Assembly (NCBI GenBank): GCA_030620455.1
Contig: JAUXEQ010000017.1
Location: 1-11,904 of the forward strand
Origin: a bacterium
Lineage (GTDB): Bacteria; UBP14; UBA6098; B30-G16
Reading direction: 5' to 3'
Length of the DNA: 11,904 nt
Made by a program: the position numbers and the translations under genes. Shown here piece by piece: positions 7,335 to 11,904 of this stretch. The first letter of the stretch is position 1. Each line of letters begins with the position of its first letter. The notes beneath the pieces are model-generated. The model made no database searches, was not told the DNA's origin, and worked only from the letters and a program-made list of their open reading frames with translations.

Positions 7335-7958
7335 TTAAAACGACCAATCCTCAGCCATCATGATTGCCCTTCTGCATTTCGGACATAAAATCTTATTTAG
7401 ATCTTCTCTAATATATTCATCCCTTTTCACGTAGGTTTCATCGTCTGCAAGTCCCATAGATTTCATATATGTAATGAATATAGTCTGGTTTTGGAATGCT
7501 TTTGTTCCCAATTTCTCTGCCAGCCACAATAAATGCTTTTCGGACGTAATCGGTGCTCCACATTTCTCACAGAAGACAAGCTTACCCTCGATCTGCTCGT
7601 ACCCAGTATCCGAATTTTTATCCAATGTAGAAAGATCGAACTCATTCGTGATTTCTATACCATTCTCTACTGTACAATATGCTGCACATTGACTGCACCA
7701 AATACATCTTAAATAATTTCGATACATAATTCGAGTAGCAGTACCATCCTCATTAATAATGTCTCTTATCTCGATAGCATCTGATGGACATATTTGCTCA
7801 CAAGCTCCACATAGAATACAATTTTCCTCGACAAAAACAGGTTTACCTCTGAATTCCGGGATAATCTCAGCTGGTGCGAAAGGGAATTTGGTTGTATAAG
7901 GACCTTTAATCAAAGCCTTAATTGCTTCTTGTAATTCCCTAAGTTTAGGCTTTCTCAT
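7335..7958 (-). CDS. NuoI/MbhN-like dicluster ferredoxin subunit with four-Cys C-terminal tail
   Basis: 207 aa from ATG 7958, with AAGGGG about 6 bases upstream. The open frame extends to 8105, but that part overlaps mrpG and has no family similarity. Two [4Fe-4S] motifs are seen: C47-x2-C50-x2-C53-x3-C57-P and C85-x2-C88-x2-C91-x3-C95. The second lacks the usual following Pro (CTVENGI). The N-terminal KGPYTTKFPFAP stretch recalls the linker before the clusters in NuoI/HycF-type subunits. A third Cys set, C130-x2-C133 (CEKCGAP) and C192-x2-C195 (CPKCRRA), could form a zinc ribbon. The gene starts 1 base after the mrpG stop (TGAGATG) and ends the Mrp operon. NuoI-like subunits carry electrons from ferredoxin into membrane energy-converting hydrogenase-like complexes (MBH, MBX/MBS, FHL), so that is the likely role. 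The catalytic subunits are not visible. Confidence 0.82.
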   Translation of the reverse strand: MRKPKLRELQEAIKALIKGPYTTKFPFAPAEIIPEFRGKPVFVEENCILCGACEQICPSDAIEIRDIINEDGTATRIMYRNYLRCIWCSQCAAYCTVENGIEITNEFDLSTLDKNSDTGYEQIEGKLVFCEKCGAPITSEKHLLWLAEKLGTKAFQNQTIFITYMKSMGLADDETYVKRDEYIREDLNKILCPKCRRAIMMAEDWSF

Positions 7959-7959
7959 C

Positions 7960-8310
7960 TCAATCCCCTTTATTTTTATCTGACAATGTATCTTCTGCAT
8001 AAAGATCGATAACCGATCCGTCCCACAATTTAACACCACCCTTGTGCGAACCTCTGGCAAGAGCATGAGCACCAGTAGGTGAAGCGATAAGTACAAATAT
8101 AGCACATAAAAGAGATTTAATACCAGTCGAACTAAAACCGAAAATCAGAAAAACCCCGAAAAGAAGAAACGCTGTACCTAAAGTTACACATTTTGTTGCA
8201 GCTTGAAGTCTGTTATAAACATCAGGCAGTCTCACAAGACCAATACATCCTAGGAGGTCGAATAATACACCTATTACAATTATTATATATCCTAGTGTAT
8301 GCCAAAACAT
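7960..8310 (-). CDS. mrpG: Mrp-type Na+/H+ antiporter subunit G
   Basis: 116 aa, with three hydrophobic segments in the first ~90 residues and a polar tail. The signature GCIGLVRLPDVYNRLQAATK followed by LGTAFLLFG, and SPTGAHALAR further on, identify MrpG/MnhG (MbhC in archaeal membrane-bound hydrogenase). MrpG is a small membrane subunit of the multi-subunit cation/proton antiporter module. The start at ATG 8310 has GGAGG 4 bases upstream. It is separated from mrpF by 109 bases, the only sizeable gap in this operon, while the ferredoxin gene follows almost directly. The last ~25 residues (LWDGSVIDLYAEDTL onward) are a charged cytoplasmic tail. Confidence 0.92.
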   Translation of the reverse strand: MFWHTLGYIIIVIGVLFDLLGCIGLVRLPDVYNRLQAATKCVTLGTAFLLFGVFLIFGFSSTGIKSLLCAIFVLIASPTGAHALARGSHKGGVKLWDGSVIDLYAEDTLSDKNKGD

Positions 8311-8361
8311 CAGTCCTCCCTTATTCTCTTTTCAAAATACATTTTCCTTTATACACTCAGT

Positions 8362-8390
8362 AAAAATTATCTTCATCCGATAAAATTTTT
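8362..8390 (-). repeat. Inverted repeat in the mrpF-mrpG gap
   Basis: AAAAATTATC (8362-8371) and GATAAAATTTTT (8379-8390) pair over ten A:T-rich positions with a two-base bulge and a seven-base loop. On the transcribed strand the 3' arm ends in five T. It could be a weak attenuator or RNA-processing/stability element between mrpF and mrpG, but the stem is nearly all A:T and may be chance. Confidence 0.3.
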
Positions 8391-8419
8391 AATTCATAGT
8401 TGTCTGTAATAATATAATT

Positions 8420-8677
8420 CTATTCATCAAAACTTCTATTTTCCAAAAATTTTGCCAGAGCAATAGAACCAATATACGATAGCAGAGCCCAAGATATTGC
8501 AATATTTAGATAAAAATCTCGCTTAAAAGTCAGAGCTGCAAGAGCACAGAAACCAATAATAAGAGTTCCTAATATATCTATGCTCACAGCTCGATCCGGT
8601 GCTGTTGGACCAAGAGCTATTCTGTAAAGGCATAAAAAGGATGAAAACAAAAGTATGTATATCATCCACATTATCAT
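8420..8677 (-). CDS. mrpF: Mrp-type Na+/H+ antiporter subunit F
   Basis: 85 aa, mostly hydrophobic, with three predicted membrane helices. The MrpF/MnhF signature YRIALGPTAPDRAVSIDILG occupies residues 18-37, with the conserved Asp28-Arg29 and Asp34. The corresponding MBH subunit is MbhB. Its ATG overlaps the mrpE stop (ATGA, 8677-8674), with GGAGG 8 bases upstream inside mrpE, so translation is coupled. The length is close to the usual 85-95 aa. Confidence 0.93.
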   Translation of the reverse strand: MIMWMIYILLFSSFLCLYRIALGPTAPDRAVSIDILGTLIIGFCALAALTFKRDFYLNIAISWALLSYIGSIALAKFLENRSFDE

Positions 8678-9159
8678 TCGAAAATCCTCCTTAATATCGG
8701 TTCAAAACGACCAATAATAGCTTTTGTCCAATCTTCCATGTCCTTCCCTTTGATGAATATCCAATGCACATATAATACATCATCTATTATGTCAACAGTT
8801 AGGGTTCCAGGAGTAAGAGTAATTGAATTAGCCAAAAAAGTCTTAGCCATAGGAGTTTTTAATGTGGTTTTTATCTTTACGATCCCTGGTCTAATGGGAA
8901 GATTTGGATGAATAACTCTGTATGCCACATCCAGATTAGCAAGTAAAATATACCATAATAGAAAGGGAATATATACAATAAACCAGAATACTCTTCTAGG
9001 ATTAAAAGCTCTTTGGGGTTGCATAAGAAAAACATCACCTACTAATCCTATGATAATAATCGAGACAACAGCTCCAACAATTAGTTGTGCCGGCTCAAGA
9101 CTCCACGTTAATAAAACCCATAGCACAAGTAAAAATATGAATTCACCGATATATTTCAT
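8674..9159 (-). CDS. mrpE: Mrp-type Na+/H+ antiporter subunit E
   Basis: 161 aa, near the usual ~160. Two or three membrane helices lie in the first ~75 residues, followed by a soluble domain with the MrpE signature ANSITLTPGTLTVDI (110-124) and a C-terminal helix. The MBH homologue is MbhA. AGGAGG lies 8 bases upstream of the ATG, inside the last codons of mrpD, and the gap to the mrpD stop is 4 bases. In Mrp complexes MrpE supports assembly and stability of the antiporter rather than carrying the proton channel. Confidence 0.94.
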   Translation of the reverse strand: MKYIGEFIFLLVLWVLLTWSLEPAQLIVGAVVSIIIIGLVGDVFLMQPQRAFNPRRVFWFIVYIPFLLWYILLANLDVAYRVIHPNLPIRPGIVKIKTTLKTPMAKTFLANSITLTPGTLTVDIIDDVLYVHWIFIKGKDMEDWTKAIIGRFEPILRRIFE

Positions 9160-9163
9160 GTTG

Positions 9164-10648
9164 TTAACCTCCTATTCCCAGAACCATTGAAATATAGGCT
9201 GACTGTTTCAGAATTGCATTAGTAGCTGGATAGAAAAGCGAATCCATCAGAAATATATAGAACAATCCGGATATAAGGCAGATAATCGATAGAGCCAGAA
9301 GAGAAAAAGTCATCGAGAACGGTGATTCTTTAAGATTTTGATAAATTTTCGGTAATGGACCGATAATCGAAAATCGCATTACCTTCACGAAACTGGCAAG
9401 AGTACCAAAGGCAACGAACGTAGCAATTGCAGCAGCTAAATACTGTGTGGAAGCAAGTGCAGCTGCAATTATCAATATCTTACTCCAAAATCCATTAAAC
9501 GGCGGTAATCCTGAAATAGAAACACTTCCAGCAATAGTGCCAATGCTTGTTATAGGTAGCTTTTTCATTAAACCACCCATTTGTCGTAAGTCTCGAGTGC
9601 CAGTAGATTGTTCAAATGAACCTGCATCGAGAAACAATAAACTCTTAAAAGTTGCGTGATTAAACATATGGAAAAGTCCTGCTGCAATTCCCTCAGGCGT
9701 TCCCAAACCAATTCCTAGAGCAACATAGCCCATCTGGCTTATTGAATGATATGCAAGAAGTCTCTTCAAATCGTATTGACCAAGCGCAAGCAAAACTCCA
9801 ACTAATGCAGATACAACACCAAGCCACATTATGATTGATAAAATTTCCGTCGGTGCACCCATTACAGAAAAAGTAACTCTAATAAGTGCATAAATTCCAA
9901 GTGCTTTTATTAAGACACCAGAAAGCATCGCGGATACTGGAGCAGGTGCAGATGGATGAGCATCCGGAAGCCACGCATGAAACGGAACAAGACCTGCTTT
10001 AAGAGAAAACCCAAAAATAAATAGACCCAGAGCAAATATTACAGCCTTATTCAACATTGGATTTCCAATAGTATTGGCGACATCAGCCATATTAACTGTT
10101 CCTGTGATGTTGTAAACAATAGCTACAGCAAAAAGAATTACAATTGAGGCTACAGAACCTAAAATCAAATATTTAAAGCCAGCTTCCAATTCCTCACTTT
10201 CAACGCCAAATCCTACTAATGCATAACTAGCAAGGGATGCTATTTCCAAGAAAACAAACAGATTAAAAAGATCACCACTAAGGACTACACCATTCATACC
10301 AGCAACCATCAAGAGAAATAAAGCATAGAACTTAAACTGAGCGGTATATTTAGACATATAGGAAATCGCATAAATTATAGAGAAAAACGCTATCCCGTTA
10401 ATAATTATCAACATTAATTTGGATAGTCCATCGAGAACCATTACAATTCCTATTGGAGGGATCCATCCACCCATAATATAAGTAGTATCCTTAACGCCAA
10501 GAAGGAAAAATGACAAGTAAAGGGGAATGAATACTGCCAAAGGACCAAGATAGGAACCCACACCTCGCCAAAATTTTCCAGTAATCAGGATTAACACAGC
10601 GAAAAGCATCGGTATCGCTACTGTCAATGGCATTGCTATATTGCCCAT
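9164..10648 (-). CDS. mrpD: Mrp-type Na+/H+ antiporter subunit D (NuoN/NuoM-like proton-channel subunit)
   Basis: 494 aa, the usual MrpD length, with about 14 hydrophobic segments. It belongs to the proton-conducting membrane transporter family shared with complex I NuoL/M/N and MbhH. Conserved channel residues are visible: E135 in NLFVFLEIASLASY, K217 in FSLKAGLVPFHAWLPDAH, K248, K335 in the FNHATFKSLLFL helix, and K390 in the GFWSK motif. The HAWLPDAHPSAPAPVSAMLS motif is diagnostic. It transports protons and possibly Na+ in the cytoplasmic membrane. The start at ATG 10648 is preceded by AAGGAG with 8-base spacing; it lies 22 bases after the mrpC stop. All key ionisable residues are present, so it should be active. 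Confidence 0.96.
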   Translation of the reverse strand: MGNIAMPLTVAIPMLFAVLILITGKFWRGVGSYLGPLAVFIPLYLSFFLLGVKDTTYIMGGWIPPIGIVMVLDGLSKLMLIIINGIAFFSIIYAISYMSKYTAQFKFYALFLLMVAGMNGVVLSGDLFNLFVFLEIASLASYALVGFGVESEELEAGFKYLILGSVASIVILFAVAIVYNITGTVNMADVANTIGNPMLNKAVIFALGLFIFGFSLKAGLVPFHAWLPDAHPSAPAPVSAMLSGVLIKALGIYALIRVTFSVMGAPTEILSIIMWLGVVSALVGVLLALGQYDLKRLLAYHSISQMGYVALGIGLGTPEGIAAGLFHMFNHATFKSLLFLDAGSFEQSTGTRDLRQMGGLMKKLPITSIGTIAGSVSISGLPPFNGFWSKILIIAAALASTQYLAAAIATFVAFGTLASFVKVMRFSIIGPLPKIYQNLKESPFSMTFSLLALSIICLISGLFYIFLMDSLFYPATNAILKQSAYISMVLGIGG

Positions 10649-10670
10649 CTATGATTCTCCTTTATCCTCA

Positions 10671-11021
10671 TTAACCTTTTAGTCGATTTATTTCAGACAT
10701 ATCAAAGGTTCTATATTTTTCATACAGTTTAATCGAATATGCAGACATAAGTGCCAAAGTTCCTAACCCAATGACGATGCTTGTTAGCACTAATGCCTGC
10801 GGTAAAGGGTCCACAGCTACTTGAGAAAACACAATTGGGTTTTCACCGGGAGATAGAATTGGTGCAATTCCGTTAATACGATATCCTACTAAAATTAAGA
10901 ATAGATTTACAGAATATTCAATAATAACCATTCCAATTATCTTCTTTATTAGGTGACGTTTGGCTATTAGGCAGTATATCCCGAGCCCAAATACTAACAT
11001 GTCCAATATGTATAAAAGCAT
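10671..11021 (-). CDS. mrpC: Mrp-type Na+/H+ antiporter subunit C (NuoK-like)
   Basis: 116 aa with three membrane helices, homologous to NuoK and MbhG. The second helix carries the conserved Glu35 (IIEYSVNLFLILVG), and the DPLPQALVLTSIVIG signature at residues 71-85 is diagnostic of MrpC. It sits between MrpB and the MrpD channel in the membrane arm. The start at ATG 11021 lies 1 base after the mrpB stop (TAAAATG), and its Shine-Dalgarno sequence lies within the mrpB tail codons. Confidence 0.95.
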   Translation of the reverse strand: MLLYILDMLVFGLGIYCLIAKRHLIKKIIGMVIIEYSVNLFLILVGYRINGIAPILSPGENPIVFSQVAVDPLPQALVLTSIVIGLGTLALMSAYSIKLYEKYRTFDMSEINRLKG

Positions 11022-11022
11022 T

Positions 11023-11502
11023 TTATTCCTCCTCCTCTAACACTAATCTACCATATATAGATAATCCAATAAAAATCGCGTATAATGCAGCGCCAACTTT
11101 AATTCCAATGGAAAGGTTTAGCAAAGGAATTATTCCAGCAGAAACCAAACTGAAAGGCTTTCCTTTACTAAGGAAATTGAAAAGAAAATATCCAAAGCCT
11201 AACCCAACAAACCCAATTACAATAAATGCTAACATTCCAATATTGTCCCACATCGACGCCCAGAAATCTGATAGTTTAACAAGAGCAATGTGTCTGCTAA
11301 ATGCAAGCATCATTAATGTATACGCAATTGCGAGAATGACACCACCAGCAAAACCTCCACCTGGTGTTAGATGACCGTAAATTATTATGTAAAATCCATA
11401 AAGGAGAATTAAAGCGATTGTAATCCGAGCAACTGTTTTAACAATAAGAGTCATCCCAATGTTGGGATCTTCAATTAGATCTTTAATTTTTTCCTTTTTC
11501 AT
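11023..11502 (-). CDS. mrpB: Mrp-type Na+/H+ antiporter subunit B
   Basis: 159 aa with four membrane helices and the MnhB/MrpB signature GHLTPGGGFAGGVI (residues 43-56). It is the MbhF-like membrane subunit. The start at ATG 11502 is preceded by GGAGG with 6-base spacing, 15 bases after the upstream stop. The C-terminus ends in four Glu codons that also spell the Shine-Dalgarno sequence of mrpC. The soluble N-terminal 15-20 residues (KKEKIKDLIEDPNIG) are charged, as is usual. Confidence 0.94.
   Translation of the reverse strand: MKKEKIKDLIEDPNIGMTLIVKTVARITIALILLYGFYIIIYGHLTPGGGFAGGVILAIAYTLMMLAFSRHIALVKLSDFWASMWDNIGMLAFIVIGFVGLGFGYFLFNFLSKGKPFSLVSAGIIPLLNLSIGIKVGAALYAIFIGLSIYGRLVLEEEE
11028..11033 (-). 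promoter_or_regulatory. mrpC ribosome binding site nested in the mrpB Glu tail
   Basis: The run GAG-GAG-GAG-GAA-TAA that ends mrpB contains AGGAGG placed 6 bases before the mrpC ATG. The purine-rich tail therefore both encodes the acidic C-terminus and sets up translation of the next gene, with stop and start only 1 base apart. Confidence 0.8.
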
Positions 11503-11517
11503 TATAAACCTCCGAGA

Positions 11518-11904
11518 TCATTCAGGGATCCCGACTTTCTCGATGTCTTTTTCTTCTGTTTTCTTCTTACCCTTGGTTCTAAGCAAAACAAAAGCTCCTA
11601 AAATCGATGTAAATATAACAATAGCTTCACCTAGAGTATCGTAAGCTCTATAATCAAGGATAACGGCAGCAACTATATTAACAGCACCCGTATCTGTTAC
11701 TCCAGCAGATAAGTAATATTGACTAACATTCATAAGTGGTTGCCCAAAGGAGGTTAGATCGGAAAAAGCCCAATAGCAAAATGCAAGGAACAACCCCAAG
11801 AATATCAACCCGGTCATGTTCGCAAATGTGTCCAATCGCTTTTCAATTGCTTCGTTGTCCGCGTAAGTAGTTGTTCTTATTAAAATAATCAAACTTAAAA
11901 CCTC
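11518..11904 (-). CDS. MbhE-like / MrpA C-terminal domain protein, 5' end beyond the window
   Basis: The last 128 residues of a membrane protein. The core DTGAVNIVAAVILDYRAYD followed by TLGEAIVIFTSILGAF is the MbhE-type domain found at the C-terminus of MrpA or as a separate MBH subunit. A hydrophobic helix (FANMTGLIFLGLFLAF) precedes it. A TTG at 11892 could be a start, and GAGG at 11904-11901 could be its binding site. However, the frame is open to the window edge, and the visible N-terminus (EVLSLIILIRTTTY) resembles the end of a further helix, as in the MbhD (DUF4040) domain that precedes MbhE. I therefore infer a longer protein, either full-length MrpA or an MbhD-MbhE fusion. Its position directly before mrpB matches MrpA order. 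The Lys-rich tail (TKGKKKTEEKD) is cytoplasmic. Confidence 0.78.
   Translation of the reverse strand, partial: EVLSLIILIRTTTYADNEAIEKRLDTFANMTGLIFLGLFLAFCYWAFSDLTSFGQPLMNVSQYYLSAGVTDTGAVNIVAAVILDYRAYDTLGEAIVIFTSILGAFVLLRTKGKKKTEEKDIEKVGIPE

Noticed and set aside
7959..8105. Upstream extension of the ferredoxin gene
   Set aside because: It lies inside mrpG in another frame; ATG 7958 has a G-rich ribosome binding site and gives the family-like N-terminus.
11108..11374. 88-residue + strand open frame over mrpB, and similar short + strand frames over mrpD and lpxC-fabZ
   Set aside because: They are antisense shadows of strongly conserved genes, with no family similarity or start signals.

Overview
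This window is a stretch of AT-rich chromosome from what looks like an anaerobic, Gram-negative (diderm) bacterium. The strongest taxonomic hint is a single-polypeptide LpxC-FabZ fusion (lipid A synthesis plus fatty-acid dehydratase), an arrangement typical of Bacteroidetes, Chlorobi and related FCB-type lineages. The anaerobic hint comes from an oxygen-sensitive Fe-S hydro-lyase subunit, a heterodisulfide-reductase-like HdrC/HdrB pair, and an Mrp-type membrane module joined to a ferredoxin-like subunit. I cannot name the species. No rRNA, tRNA, CRISPR array or mobile element was recognised.

Layout. Bases 1-354 are very AT-rich and hold no gene I can support. A rightward block follows (355-5178): the beta subunit of a two-subunit fumarase/tartrate dehydratase, hdrC, hdrB, a secreted transglutaminase-fold protein whose catalytic Cys position is Ser, and a TldD-type metallopeptidase. 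A strong hairpin plus T-run at 5250-5286 ends this block and overlaps the stop of the converging neighbour. A leftward block fills the rest: a 9-Cys small protein (5278-5697) behind lpxC-fabZ (5708-7111), a 223-base gap with a candidate lpxC promoter, then a tightly packed operon (11904 down to 7335). In transcription order that operon runs: MrpA C-terminal/MbhE-like protein (cut by the window edge), mrpB, mrpC, mrpD, mrpE, mrpF, mrpG, and a NuoI-like two-cluster ferredoxin with an extra four-Cys tail.

How the genes may work together. The Mrp subunits B-G plus the MrpA-tail domain make a nearly complete cation/proton antiporter module. A ferredoxin subunit starting 1 base after the mrpG stop suggests that the module belongs to a larger MBH/MBS-like energy-converting complex. 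Any hydrogenase-like (NuoB/C/D/H) subunits would have to lie outside the window to the right. HdrBC and the fumarase subunit fit anaerobic thiol/ferredoxin redox and C4-dicarboxylate metabolism, but their partners (HdrA, fumarase alpha) are not here. The rest is mainly housekeeping: lipid A and fatty-acid synthesis, and peptide processing.

I found no clear-cut new system. The best leads are the Cys-to-Ser transglutaminase-fold protein coupled to tldD, the Mrp module with its zinc-ribbon-tailed ferredoxin, and the HdrBC pair without HdrA.
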